Position numbers and translations under genes: made by a program
The notes under the pieces: generated by a model
What the model saw: the letters and a program-made list of their open reading frames with translations, nothing else
Databases searched by the model: none
What the model was told of the DNA's origin: nothing
Source: Eukaryota sp. TZLM1-RC
Lineage: Eukaryota; Metamonada: BaSk clade
NCBI GenBank assembly: GCA_040285825.1
Contig: JAUPSS010000001.1
Span: forward strand, 1,054,001 to 1,118,000
DNA: 64,000 nt
Direction: 5' to 3'
In this document: one piece after another, positions 29,536 to 39,701 of the stretch
Position numbering within the stretch: position 1 is the first letter of the stretch
Layout of the letters: the number at the start of each line of letters is the position of its first letter

Positions 29536-29934
29536 AAATTCAAAAGTGCCACGTCATCATGTCTTAAGTCATTTCATAAACCCACAATTTGCGTTTTGTA
29601 ACTGATATGCTACAAAAACTTACATGTTTTGTGATGAACACCTTGTCAATCTGTTGTTTGACCTGTTTGATCTTTCGCCATTAATCAACTGTCTCACACA
29701 CTGAGTTTATGAAGCAACTCCTACCTAGAAAGTAGCACCGTTGGCTCCGTAATAGCACACCTCCTGACCGTTAGCACGTACTATTCGCTCCACTGCTCGG
29801 CATTCATCCAATTGAATAGACATCACCATCAAGGGCTCTAATTAGACCTTATTTTGGAGACAAAAGAGTGTTGGAATCATCTAAACCACAGCACATACCC
29901 AGCCCTGGGATGTTTCCCTTGAATTTCGCCATTA
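29536..29934. other. Intergenic, no gene seen
   Basis: Starts with a TGCCACGTCATCATG motif at 29550. No supported gene or RNA. Confidence 0.4.
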
Positions 29935-30168
29935 TTATCTGTGCACCCAAAGTCCGAAAAATGGCTCAAACAAAATTACTACAAGGGCACTAATATCTTC
30001 ATTTTGGCATATCCCTTCGTAATTTAACGAATCCAAAGAGGCATACTTTGGAGTGAACGCCATTGTTGAGTTATTGGCATCCCCTTTACGAGATAATGCT
30101 CTCGAAGTACCAAAATCAGATAGCTTCACTTTGCAATTTTGTAGGAGGTAATTTGAGGGTGTGTGAGG
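29935..30168 (-). pseudogene. Protein kinase fragment (TKL-like), DFG region only
   Basis: Reverse complement reads YLLQNCKVKLSDFGTSRAL..., i.e. beta strand, DFG motif and activation segment, then TPKYASLDSLNYEG (APE-region of TKL kinases) and a start of helix F. Nothing upstream (no HRD, no glycine loop) and the frame ends soon after. About 75 codons of a kinase, similar in kind to the RING-kinase gene at 47299 but not a copy of it. Confidence 0.6.
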
Positions 30169-30687
30169 TCATTTGGGAATTTTAAGTGATTTTGATGGGC
30201 TTTTTATCACAAAACATGTAAGTTTTAATTTAACAACTGTTTCGTTTTGTTTTTAATTTCAGGTTTTTTTTCAAATTTTGGGTTGGTATTGAATTAGGTT
30301 TATGTGGTGTTAGGTTTTTTAAATACATTATTATTATTATTTCTGGCATGAATGTATTTACAAATGATTTACTTTGAGCTTTTAGTTTTTCTTTAACCCA
30401 TTATTATCCATTAACCAATTCTTGATCTCTTTCTCTTAAATTTAAACTTCATTGTATTTTTAGTAGCTTTTTCAGTTATACTGATTTGTACATGTCAACT
30501 ACATTTCAAACAGAATCATTGATCGACAGTCAATTTCAGTCAGACCTTAATCAATATCGGTAATTCAAAGACTTGGACCAAGGATCTCATCTTTTTATCA
30601 GTATCTCCAAAGATTTCGCATGGACCTAAACAATTCAATCAATAAAACTGATTGTCTTTATTTATAATAAAGATATTTACTTTCCGA
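30169..30687. other. Intergenic, no gene seen
   Basis: AT-rich, with a T-rich run near 30240-30275. Nothing supported. Confidence 0.4.
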
Positions 30688-30990
30688 TCAATATCTTACA
30701 CTGGATAACCTACTTTCATGTAAACAGTCATCAGTAGTGCGGCCTCGAAACAGCAAAGAATCCATGACCTGTTGACGAGTCATTGATTCAATAGCCGTCA
30801 TTAGAACAGATTTAACTCTTTTAATTATTTCAAACTTCAGTTTGAGCAAACATCTCCCTTGTGATTTTGGAAGGATAATAGCCTTTTGATACATGAGGTT
30901 TCCAATAAATTTTGGTGGACCTACAATAAAACTACTCATTTTTCTATAAAAGTTCAAAAGCCAACACCAACTTACCACACTCTCAATCAT
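30688..30990 (-). CDS. Small hypothetical protein, divergent from the SPE-39-like gene
   Basis: A 100-codon frame from an ATG that shares its bases with the complement of the ATG at 30989. Product is basic with one hydrophobic patch at the start; an internal ATG (KMSSFIVGPP) gives an 83-residue alternative. The 5' part contains GTAAGT and a TTTTATAG 32 nt apart, which looks like a mini-intron, but removing it would introduce a stop, so the internal start is more plausible. No family recognised. Could be non-coding promoter sequence. Confidence 0.3.
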   Translation of the reverse strand: MIESVVSWCWLLNFYRKMSSFIVGPPKFIGNLMYQKAIILPKSQGRCLLKLKFEIIKRVKSVLMTAIESMTRQQVMDSLLFRGRTTDDCLHESRLSSVRY

Positions 30991-32875
30991 GTTTCATGAT
31001 CTAGACCGTCTTGCTGACGAACTAGAAGCGTCACACCATCAACCCAAGCCACTTTCTCTCGTAGATTCTCTTGCCCAGATTTCCACAGTTCCCAGTCAAT
31101 CTTCATTTTCTGGGCCTGCAACTGACTCACCTTCCTCTCCTTATCTTAATAGCCGTCCTCCATCGTATTCTTTTTCCTACTCAAATTTCCATAGTGACTC
31201 TGATGGTGATCCTATTCTCAGACTTTGTATGGATGAAAAAGACGATGACGTGGCAAGTGATGATGTGGTAAGTGGAGAAATTGGTCACTTTGTAAATGAT
31301 GAAGAAGGATCTCATTATAGACCATTAAGTTTTAGTGATAATTCTACTGCTGAGGTGGCGGTGAGTCATGATGACGTGTCAGGAAAAGATCAAAATAATT
31401 ATGAACCTTTGAGTCATGATGACGTGTCAGGAAAAGATCAAAATAATTATGAACCTTTGAGTCATGATGACGTGTCAGGAAAAGATCAAAATAATTATGA
31501 ACCTTTGAGTCATGATGATGTGTCAGGAAAAGATCAAAATAATTATGAACCTTTGAGTCATGATGATGTGACCATTGAAAATTTTTCCATTTTGGGAGCA
31601 AATCCTAAATCATCATATCATTCTTCGTTTCATGATTTCCAACCAAAAGGTCAAAATTCAGTGACATGTGACCCCTTAGTTCGAGAATTTTCCAGACCAA
31701 GTGCCAGTGATCCTGACTCGTCATCGATCACAATCATACGTGACCTTCAATCAGAAAATGATTGTTTAAAAAAGAAGGTTTTTGAACTGCAAACTCAACT
31801 TGACTTGCTGAAGGATTATTCTCCAAAAGGGATCATTAGCTCAATGATGCGAAATATTCCAGTCTCTTTACACCATTTGACAACTTCACATCAAAAATTT
31901 GAAATTTTGAAAGAGTCACTTAATAGAGCTCAATTGGGATCATGGCAGGGTCGAGATTGTTTACATTTAGTTTTATTTCATTTGTCAAATACTCTTGAAT
32001 TTTGGTGGTTTTCGCGATTATTGAAAGCTGTGCCTGAAGCAAAAATTTACTGGTTTGATTATTTAAAATTTTCAAGAAATTTTCAGGAGTTGTCGAAATT
32101 GAGCTCTTCTACAGAGGACACTTTGACTTATATTGACTCTACTTTTTTGTATATTCAATCGCTGAAATCAATTAATAAAAGAGTTGCTGAACTTCAAAAA
32201 TTGGGATCATTTGTCGATCAGACGTTGCATGATGAAAATTTCAGGGACTCTGATCATTTAAGATTGATGAGCTCTTCTCTGAGACTCTATATAACCCACC
32301 AAAGACTAGCCGAAACTACAATTTTGAAGTATTCAAAGAAGAAAAAAGAAGAGGGAAAATCAAATGAAGCTCCAGTAGAAATTGTTTACAGTCCAACCAA
32401 ATTATTACTATTTCTTCTTCAAAATCCTTCCTTGAAAATAATCGAAACAATTCATTTCAAAAATTCATTTGGAATTTCAGACCGGTTATTTGATTTTCAA
32501 ATATTAAAAAATTCCTTAAGAAATAATGATGTGGAAGGTTGCAAAAAACTAATTCATTCACGATTATTTCGTTCGCCAACGTGCTCGATTGGCTTTGAAC
32601 CTTTAATTACAATGATGTTTGAAAGAAAATTGTCTCTTTTGGGCGTGATGTCTCACATAGAGCTCATTCCAAATATTTCAGATCGTGCACACGTGGCGTG
32701 TGTTGTCAAAAATTTCGATTTAGCACTCAAGATTGCTGCAAGTTCTAGAGATTTGTCAATATTTGAGTTTGTGTGTGAAGCTATCAATAGGGAAAAAATG
32801 ACCACCTCAAAAAGGGATCACTTTGAAAATTTGATGAAAAATGTACAAAGTGAAACAAAGTGGAAACGAAGTTGA
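30989..32875 (+). CDS. VIPAS39: SPE-39/VIPAS39 (VPS16B)-like endosomal trafficking protein
   Basis: A 628-residue frame from an ATG, no introns. Residues 1-240 are acidic, Ser/Pro-rich and disordered and contain four exact-length 16-residue repeats (SHDDVSGKDQNNYEPL). A short coiled coil follows at about 250-275 (IRDLQSENDCLKKKVFELQ). The C-terminal about 330 residues resemble the Vps16_C domain of VIPAS39: SFGISDRLFDFQILKNSL, then SIGFEPLITMMF, a helix-rich stretch with ALKIAASSRD, and a closing KWKRS that matches the WKN end of animal proteins. VIPAS39 pairs with VPS33B in the CHEVI complex, acting in endosome and lysosome-related organelle traffic. The call rests on aligned order of short motifs by memory; a plain Vps16 is less likely because the beta-propeller is absent. 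Length exceeds the animal protein (about 490) mainly through the N-terminus. Confidence 0.7.
   Translation: MFHDLDRLADELEASHHQPKPLSLVDSLAQISTVPSQSSFSGPATDSPSSPYLNSRPPSYSFSYSNFHSDSDGDPILRLCMDEKDDDVASDDVVSGEIGHFVNDEEGSHYRPLSFSDNSTAEVAVSHDDVSGKDQNNYEPLSHDDVSGKDQNNYEPLSHDDVSGKDQNNYEPLSHDDVSGKDQNNYEPLSHDDVTIENFSILGANPKSSYHSSFHDFQPKGQNSVTCDPLVREFSRPSASDPDSSSITIIRDLQSENDCLKKKVFELQTQLDLLKDYSPKGIISSMMRNIPVSLHHLTTSHQKFEILKESLNRAQLGSWQGRDCLHLVLFHLSNTLEFWWFSRLLKAVPEAKIYWFDYLKFSRNFQELSKLSSSTEDTLTYIDSTFLYIQSLKSINKRVAELQKLGSFVDQTLHDENFRDSDHLRLMSSSLRLYITHQRLAETTILKYSKKKKEEGKSNEAPVEIVYSPTKLLLFLLQNPSLKIIETIHFKNSFGISDRLFDFQILKNSLRNNDVEGCKKLIHSRLFRSPTCSIGFEPLITMMFERKLSLLGVMSHIELIPNISDRAHVACVVKNFDLALKIAASSRDLSIFEFVCEAINREKMTTSKRDHFENLMKNVQSETKWKRS
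31364..31570 (+). repeat. 48-bp minisatellite inside the SPE-39-like gene
   Basis: Four tandem units of 48 bp (31364-31411, 31412-31459, 31460-31507, 31508-31555) plus a partial fifth. The first three are identical; the fourth and fifth differ by GAC to GAT. The length is a multiple of 3, so copy-number change keeps the reading frame. Confidence 0.95.
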
Positions 32876-33384
32876 TTGCTTTTGATTGCTTTTGATTGCT
32901 TTTGTTTTTAATGTAAATACAAATATTCTATCCCACTACTTTTTGTGTTCGCAATTGCGCATTTAATTAATTGTATATTTTAGTATATTTGATAAAACTA
33001 CCTTTTCGTTATTGTACGTTTTAAAAATTATTGTGAAATTTATTTCTGATTCGCTATCTTCTTTTTGGTTGATGCTGGAGAGGTAGGATTTGAGGATATG
33101 GAGGTTCATGTGGATATTGTGGATATATACTTCATAATTAGGATATAAATATAACATCTAGCTTCACTTGTCTATTTGTTGTTCTTTAAACGTTATTGGC
33201 CACATATCGTCATTATTATGAAAGTCTATTCTCTATTTTCAACAATCAATTGTTGTTTTGTGGAAAGAGTAAAGTGTTATATTATAGAAAGAAAAAATTG
33301 ATGCATGTTTTAATATGAGAAAAAATAAACTAACATTTGATTTTCCTCAAATGTTCGGCAACCAGTTTCCTTCAACAGTTTCCT
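32876..33384. other. Intergenic downstream of the SPE-39-like gene
   Basis: Begins with three tandem copies of TTGATTGCTTT just after the stop. The rest is AT-rich with no supported gene. Confidence 0.5.
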
Positions 33385-34055
33385 TAGAAAATGACAATCA
33401 CTCATTTGTTAAATTGTAAACATTTTATTACTTTTAGAAGCAAGGTTCACGATGCTGTAAGAGACCAATTATATTGTATGCGCAAGTCCCATAGAATTGA
33501 ATCTTTTTTGGAACCTATGGTGTCAAATCTGTTTGATGCTGAAAATGATTTTCATATGAATAATAGAGGTGAGGACATATTACCTGAATTAGATGGAACC
33601 TTCATTATATTGGATGTAATGTCTGTTAATCCTTGTAATGCCTCAAATGAAAGGCTTGTTAATTCTGAAATTCATAATCCTCTTTCAACTGCTGAGAATT
33701 TCAAAATCAAAAAATACAATGAACCTTTGTCCAAATTGTTCAGTCAACAGCATGCAAAATACAATTTGTACCCATTTGTATATTCTCTTTTTGGTTCACT
33801 TGCTCCAATGGCTATTCGTTTTTTGGCAGATTTTGAAAAGATTGTAAAGAGAAGAACTCACAGATATTTCAACAGATTGTTTTGGCAAAATAGAATTGTT
33901 CTTTTTATTTTTAAGGGGATGCTGAAGATGGTTTCTGATGCTTTGCTTTCTCTTGGATCTCACTATGAGAAAGTTGCATCTAGTGTTTTTGTTTTGGGAG
34001 AGATGGACTATTTAGATGTTGATTTTTAGGTTTTTAATAAAAAAATATTAAAAAA
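33385..34055 (+). mobile_element. LINE A2, 5'-truncated copy with open endonuclease frame
   Basis: Frame 33391-34029 (212 codons) is open. It begins inside the zinc knuckle (THLLNCKHFITFRSKVHDAVRDQLY), continues with RGEDILPELDGTFIILDVMSVNPCN, the PD..D-type endonuclease core in which the Asp of PD is Glu, then KIKKYNEPLS and ends LGEMDYLDVDF. An A-rich tail (AATAAAAAAATATTAAAA) closes it at about 34055. The RT part is missing. Confidence 0.85.
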
Positions 34056-35146
34056 ATTTCGCAGTTGGCCATGCCTTATTTTGTTTCCTCTGGTTCCGAC
34101 TGATTTCAGAAGTAAATCAGTACAATAAATAAATAAAATAAAGTAAATGTAGCCCAAAACTCAATTCTTAATTTGAATTGTTATTCTTGCTCTTCTTATT
34201 TTTTTATTATTTTTTAATTTTTTCCAATTCATCACTTGTGTTAATTGCAAAACAATGATACCATAAATAAATCAGTGAATCATTGATGAATTCACTTGTT
34301 TAGTATTTGTTTAAAAAGTGTCCCTCCTTCACACCTCCCCACTCCGATGGTGGTCGTCAGCACAAAACAGATCTTGAACAGAAATAAATTAAAAAGAAAT
34401 TAAAAAAGAACAAAATCTTTCCTTGCGCGGAAACTAGGAAATAAGGAGAGACGGAATAGTTAGTTGTTGACTTATAAACTTTATTAAACTTATTGTTTAA
34501 AAAATTCATCCGAAAAAATATAATATTATACCTGCCTTTTGGTTTCCATCAAATTGTGAATTGGTAGCTTGTTTTTTGGTTTCATAAAAGAAATTCAAGC
34601 ATTATTCAAACAATTAATCCCGGCTAAAAATTTGTGGTAGTGTTATATCCCCAAAACTCAGACTCAAAAGCGCAAGATCAGTTGACTGTCAAAATGCTTT
34701 GAATTTGATAATTTACAGAAACTATCTTGATTGAAGAAATAGAAATGATTCTATAATAACCAAAACGAACATTTTTTTAATTTTTTTCCAAATTTTTTGA
34801 GGTAATATATGGGTGTATATGTGAATAGTGGTTGGGTCTATTACTAGACTTGAAAAATAGACTTTTGAAAAAATATTCTCAACTGCTTAATTTGTTGAGT
34901 TTTGAACAGAAATCCAACAAAATCACTGTAGTTCTGTTTGGGTACAGTGTTCAAAAGTACATTTTAGTAGTATCAGAACATGGTGGAATTAGATCTCAGC
35001 TTTAATGCACAAACACTAATTTACTAATGTCACGGAGATACTCTTAGTCAGAAATAGATTGGACTATGTGGCAAATAAAGGCAAATAATTAAAGAATTTA
35101 TCATACAAATGGAATAATACTGTACAAAGACTAAAATTCTAATTAA
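34056..35146. other. Intergenic, no gene seen
   Basis: About 1.1 kb of AT-rich sequence between a LINE copy and the 3' end of the STK36 gene. No RNA gene, repeat or ORF with recognisable content. Confidence 0.4.
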
Positions 35147-38100
35147 TTAATAATTGAATTTTTGCTTCAACTTAAATAATTGTTTTCTAATACCCTCATC
35201 TGATTTCTTCTCCAAATTTTTCAGCTTGTCAATTATGCCAAGCTCATTTGCTTTTCCAAAACAAAACTCGTTACCTAAATAATTACCCAATGCAAACAAG
35301 GCAACTTTTCGAACACCTGAAGCAATATCTTCATCTAGATATAATATTTCCAAATTTTCCAAAACTCTACACTCAAGAGCTGTATTTATGGTCTCATTAG
35401 AAGAATTTCCTTGACTAAAACGTGCCAAATTTCCTATAGCTCCAGCAGCATTTGACTTAATTTTCGAATCTTTTAAACCAAGACATTTGACTAGAAATGG
35501 GAAAACTGAAGATTCCACGAAAATTTCATGTAAAGAACTGTCGTGATAAGCTGCATTACCGATTGCCAACGTGGCACTACGTAGCACATTTTGGTCTTCT
35601 GAAGTCAAGCAACTAACCAACAGTGGAATAATTCCAACTTGGGATAGTTTAACGTAGAAGAAGTTTGAATGCCGGCAAAGGTTACCAACAAGAGAACAGA
35701 CCTTTGCCTTGACAAGATCGGATCCTGTTCGTAATAGAGTCGGCAAAATTTTCAAAATTCCAGAAAAATCAATAAAAACAAATGATTCTTCAGAAATTCT
35801 AGCTAATTGAGTAATGGAGATCAAACCATCAATGACCAAATTTTCAGAAGTTGGTGGTGCTATTGCTGAAACAAAAGGTAGTACAGAGCATCTGGATTCA
35901 CGTGCAAAAGCGGAGACTTGTTGTCGAGAGGTTTCCGTTTCCATAAGTGACCGGTCAGATAAAGTCCCCATAAACGAATCAAGTTCAACAAAAGTCAGAC
36001 AAGAATCATCATCAATTGATTCACTTGATTGATTATTTTTGACCTGAATGTTTGACTTATCAAGACTTTTGATCAGCATGGTGACGTGGCTCTGACTCAT
36101 CATCAGTAATCGAGAAAACAACTTGAGAGGCTCTGTTCTCAGTGAGTTTGAGAATGGTAAATATCTGAAATAATTACATATAATCAAAACCAAATTAATT
36201 TCAAGCAATTTTTCTTGGAAAAAAGAGATTTCCATAATAGCGGGTTGAAATACGATTCTGTTTAATAATTTGCAAAAACAACTAAATAAAGGCGAAATTA
36301 ATGAACAAATTAAATTGAAATTAGAAAGAACATTAATGCAGTTAATTGAATAATTAAATAAAATTGACAACAATTTTACGGTAATGTTGATATTTAAATC
36401 CAAATAATTCGCAATGGTGTTGACATATACGCACAAGGTCATAATCAACTCATCAATTCTTGACTTTAGAGGAAAATAAAGCTGATGATTTGACAATGAT
36501 TTACTGATTGATTGATTAGCAAATTCAGCTGACAAGCTCAAAATGTGTTGACTTTGAATGACCGCAAGCTCAAAATGACGTTCAGTGATTAGTTCAGGAA
36601 CGGTTGTGCAAACATTTGAAAAAAACAATACCGGAATAGCAAACAGATTTGGAAATTGATTTGGTAAAGTCAACTTTATAATTGACTCTAAAGAAAGACA
36701 ACTAATCAGATTTGATTGATTGGTATTTGATTGAACAAGTGATGATAGATCAAAAGGAAAATAACTGCCATTTAGACAGCTTTCTATCAAATTTTCCACA
36801 CTAGAATGTGCATTTTTTTCCAGTTGAGAGAAAATATTTAGATTTGCGAGTAATAATAAACAACACAGAATGAACAAGTTACAATTATTTTTGGAAAATG
36901 ATAAAATTGCTGAATTAATGGTGTAATAATCCAATCTTTCTGATACTGAATCGGGATAAATTTTCGATAATCTCAACAGTAAGCAAAAACGTAAGCAAAA
37001 GTCCAAAAATACAGGACTTTCCGTGACTGAAGACGTGTCAAAAGTGACCAAAGGTAACCCGTTTGAGCAAACCATTTTACTTAAATCCTTTGAAAAGACT
37101 TGGAGCCCGACATTCAAAACATTGCCCGATACAAAATCCGCCGTATCAGGAGAATAGTTCAAAAATAAAAGAATTTTGAGCGCCTTGATGGAAACCAGAT
37201 AATCAGAAGCGTCATCAGCCACATCATCAGTCAAAATCAAACCAGCAGTTGCCAATTCACATAGTGCTGGTAATGAGTGGAATTCTGCAACAAATCTGGC
37301 AAGACACCCTGCTAGCTCAGAATACACACTCTTTTCTGACAATATTTGACCTGATGACGTGCGCAGATCACGTGATGATGACGTGATGGGAGTCAGAATG
37401 GTTTCTATTCCATCCAATGCTAATAACGTGCTTGGGTCGGCCGAGCTAGTTAAACATCCAATCAAGGCAGGTACAATCAAATCAGAGTCAATCACACGTT
37501 TCAGCCAGTTTAAATCACGTGACTCCCTGCCTAAACAGGCAACCAATAGAGCAAGAGCATAATATCTACTACTGGGGTGACCTGGTGACGTCAGATAAGA
37601 AGCAGAAACAGAAACAAGTGAACCAAAATTCACCAAAGAAGAGCTCACCGGTTGAAAATTTGAACTCGTCACTTCCTCTGACACTCCTAATTTTTCATTT
37701 GGTAAAAGTTCTAAAGCATGCTTCACCGTATCAAAAGTGAGTGAAAGACAATCTATAGAGGCATCAGAGGAATGCAACATTAGCCACCTAGCAGTTGAAA
37801 CTAAATGATTATAATTATTCTCAGTCCAAAACCAATCAATCACGACTGTCATATCACGTGATTCATCAGTATTTTTGACCCTCGCACACGTCATAACAGC
37901 CTGGTGAAGCAACCTTATTATATCAAATACACTTTTAAAAAGAGCAGGTTCTGTCTTGATTTTACAAGAAACAAAACCTAAAGTATTATTGATCTGGGTC
38001 ATCAAATTCTTGTTACTAAAAATAGAAAGAACACCATCAATATTGTTGGCAACAGAAAAAACTTTCTCCGGGAGATTTGGACCATGTTTCTTCTTAACAT

Positions 38101-39049
38101 TGGTTAAGGAGGGAGAAACTGAAGGTCGTTTCGGGTTAGAATCATTGTTAAAACTTGAAATATTTGGTGCACTTTTTGGAATATTCAGCTCAGAATAAGT
38201 AGGACTTGAAAATTTCTTTTGACTTGTCACAACTTCGCTTTTTGGTCTGGATTTTTGACCTACTGATGACGTGGCATTTTGAACCTTCACAAAAGGATGT
38301 TGCAATAACTGCGGCCATTGTAACCTATTCCCAGGCTCTTTTTGCAATAATCCCTTTAAAAAAGACTTAAACTCTGGGCTCATGTCTTTTGTAAATCTTA
38401 TTCTATCTCGCACTATTTGCTGGACCAACGACATTAAATTATTAGTATAGAATGGGGGTTTTGAGTGAAATAATTCATATAAAATAATGCCCAGAGACCA
38501 TAAATCTATTGAGTGGTCATATGCCTTTTCCTGGACCAATTCAGGAGCCATGTACAGAGGAGTTCCCTTAATGGACCTAGCAACTATGGTAGACTTACTT
38601 AAAGCTCTGGCAAACCCAAAATCACAAAGTTTAACAATACCACCCGAGCAAATTAGAATGTTTTGTGGTTTCATATCTCTGTGGATAACTCTATTATCAT
38701 GAAGGTATTTCAAGGCACTGACTAGTTGAATGGCGATGGATCTCACTTCTGCTTCAGGAAGACATTTGTCGTCTTCCAGTATTTCATAGAGGTCACCATG
38801 AGCGTACTCAGTAACGACACAAATGTCAGTATCTGTTTCGAAACAGTCAAAGTATTTGATTACGTTGGTATGGTTGAGAGTTTTGTGGATTTGGAGTTCC
38901 TTTCGTATGTTGTCAATGTCCTTTTGGTCTTTGTTTTGGAGAGAGATAAATTTGAGGGCGACAATGTCAGTACAGCCGACTCGCCGGCCTCTGTAAACAC
39001 GGCCAAAGCTACCCTCTCCAATAAGATCAAGTACATGGTATTTTTCCAT
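35147..39049 (-). CDS. STK36: Fused/STK36-family serine/threonine kinase with ARM-type C-terminus
   Basis: 1300 residues from the ATG at 39049; an upstream in-frame extension to 39196 exists, but the kinase conventionally begins MEKYHVL and this matches animal STK36 closely. Glycine loop GEGSFG at 11-16, Lys33, HRDMKPQN with Asp125, DFG 143-145, APE 168-170: catalytically complete. Residues about 260-350 are a Ser/Pro/Lys linker. The long C-terminus is helical; the last about 230 residues show ARM/HEAT-like repeats (VCSLVGNLCRHS, ATLAIGNAAYHD, AAGAIGNLARFS). In animals STK36 acts with KIF27 in Hedgehog signalling and in building the central pair of motile cilia; in protists the ciliary role is the likely one, which would imply a flagellate. 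Intronless. The tRNA gene lies 190 bp upstream of the start. Confidence 0.92.
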   Translation of the reverse strand: MEKYHVLDLIGEGSFGRVYRGRRVGCTDIVALKFISLQNKDQKDIDNIRKELQIHKTLNHTNVIKYFDCFETDTDICVVTEYAHGDLYEILEDDKCLPEAEVRSIAIQLVSALKYLHDNRVIHRDMKPQNILICSGGIVKLCDFGFARALSKSTIVARSIKGTPLYMAPELVQEKAYDHSIDLWSLGIILYELFHSKPPFYTNNLMSLVQQIVRDRIRFTKDMSPEFKSFLKGLLQKEPGNRLQWPQLLQHPFVKVQNATSSVGQKSRPKSEVVTSQKKFSSPTYSELNIPKSAPNISSFNNDSNPKRPSVSPSLTNVKKKHGPNLPEKVFSVANNIDGVLSIFSNKNLMTQINNTLGFVSCKIKTEPALFKSVFDIIRLLHQAVMTCARVKNTDESRDMTVVIDWFWTENNYNHLVSTARWLMLHSSDASIDCLSLTFDTVKHALELLPNEKLGVSEEVTSSNFQPVSSSLVNFGSLVSVSASYLTSPGHPSSRYYALALLVACLGRESRDLNWLKRVIDSDLIVPALIGCLTSSADPSTLLALDGIETILTPITSSSRDLRTSSGQILSEKSVYSELAGCLARFVAEFHSLPALCELATAGLILTDDVADDASDYLVSIKALKILLFLNYSPDTADFVSGNVLNVGLQVFSKDLSKMVCSNGLPLVTFDTSSVTESPVFLDFCLRFCLLLRLSKIYPDSVSERLDYYTINSAILSFSKNNCNLFILCCLLLLANLNIFSQLEKNAHSSVENLIESCLNGSYFPFDLSSLVQSNTNQSNLISCLSLESIIKLTLPNQFPNLFAIPVLFFSNVCTTVPELITERHFELAVIQSQHILSLSAEFANQSISKSLSNHQLYFPLKSRIDELIMTLCVYVNTIANYLDLNINITVKLLSILFNYSINCINVLSNFNLICSLISPLFSCFCKLLNRIVFQPAIMEISFFQEKLLEINLVLIICNYFRYLPFSNSLRTEPLKLFSRLLMMSQSHVTMLIKSLDKSNIQVKNNQSSESIDDDSCLTFVELDSFMGTLSDRSLMETETSRQQVSAFARESRCSVLPFVSAIAPPTSENLVIDGLISITQLARISEESFVFIDFSGILKILPTLLRTGSDLVKAKVCSLVGNLCRHSNFFYVKLSQVGIIPLLVSCLTSEDQNVLRSATLAIGNAAYHDSSLHEIFVESSVFPFLVKCLGLKDSKIKSNAAGAIGNLARFSQGNSSNETINTALECRVLENLEILYLDEDIASGVRKVALFALGNYLGNEFCFGKANELGIIDKLKNLEKKSDEGIRKQLFKLKQKFNY

Positions 39050-39239
39050 TGAGAAGAAAGAATTAATAGGAAGAAGTGCAAATGATGTACAGAGTAGGGG
39101 TAAATTATGGGGAAGTAACCCTAGGATGCTGTTGTGGTTCAAGACGTTTATAATTTTACTTTTTGTTTTTCCTATCCAACAATTGAAAAATTGCATACAC
39201 TATTGTTCTCATTCACACTTTTAAATCAGCAGGGCGCAA

Positions 39240-39312
39240 TCACTCGTAGCACAACCGGCAGTGCGCTCGACTGTTAATCGAAAGGTTGTGAGTTCGAGTC
39301 TCACCGAGTGAG
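39240..39312 (+). tRNA. tRNA-Asn (GTT)
   Basis: 73-nt cloverleaf read by eye: acceptor TCACTCG/CGAGTGA (7 pairs), D stem GCAC/GTGC, anticodon loop CTGTTAA with anticodon GTT, T arm GTGAG-TTCGAGT-CTCAC, discriminator G. The anticodon stem CTCGA/TCGAA has one C-A mismatch at its base. No intron and no encoded CCA. The TTCGAGTC box B is intact. A short A/T-rich run follows, without a clear T run as Pol III terminator before 'TTTT' at 39316. Confidence 0.93.
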
Positions 39313-39701
39313 TTAATTTTAGAATGTATAATTAATAATTAATAATAATTCAAGATTTGCTTCAGACAACACGAACAACAGCAATTCCGTTTTTGAGCAA
39401 CAATTAGATCAAACCCATTTAAAATCAATAACCAGTATGACAGAACTCCTAGTGGTCAGTTCTTTCTTGCAATTTGTTTCAATATGATAAAATTTTACAC
39501 AAAATATCAAAAATCGCATAAGATGATTTGACACAAAAATAAGGAAAATAACGAGCCTGGTAAACACAAGACCAAACTGAAAATATAGAATTTCCAAGGT
39601 TCAAAGAAAATAATTTCGAGTGGAATCAGATTTGAGTACTTCCCACCACAGGATCTTGCTTTACACCTTTCCATCAGTTGATATTTTTGTACTTCTAGTC
39701 A
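39313..39701. other. Intergenic between tRNA-Asn and the 39702 gene
   Basis: Starts with TAATAATTAATAATAATT-type AT repeats. Nothing else supported. Confidence 0.5.

Noticed and set aside
31344-31601. Minus-strand ORF with four tandem repeats
   Set aside because: Shadow of the 48-bp minisatellite in the SPE-39-like gene.
35147-39049. Possible mini-introns in the STK36 gene
   Set aside because: The frame is open throughout and no 29-31 nt segment breaks a conserved motif.
39050-39196. Upstream in-frame extension of the STK36 gene by 49 codons
   Set aside because: The kinase family begins at MEKYHVL; the extension has no conserved content.
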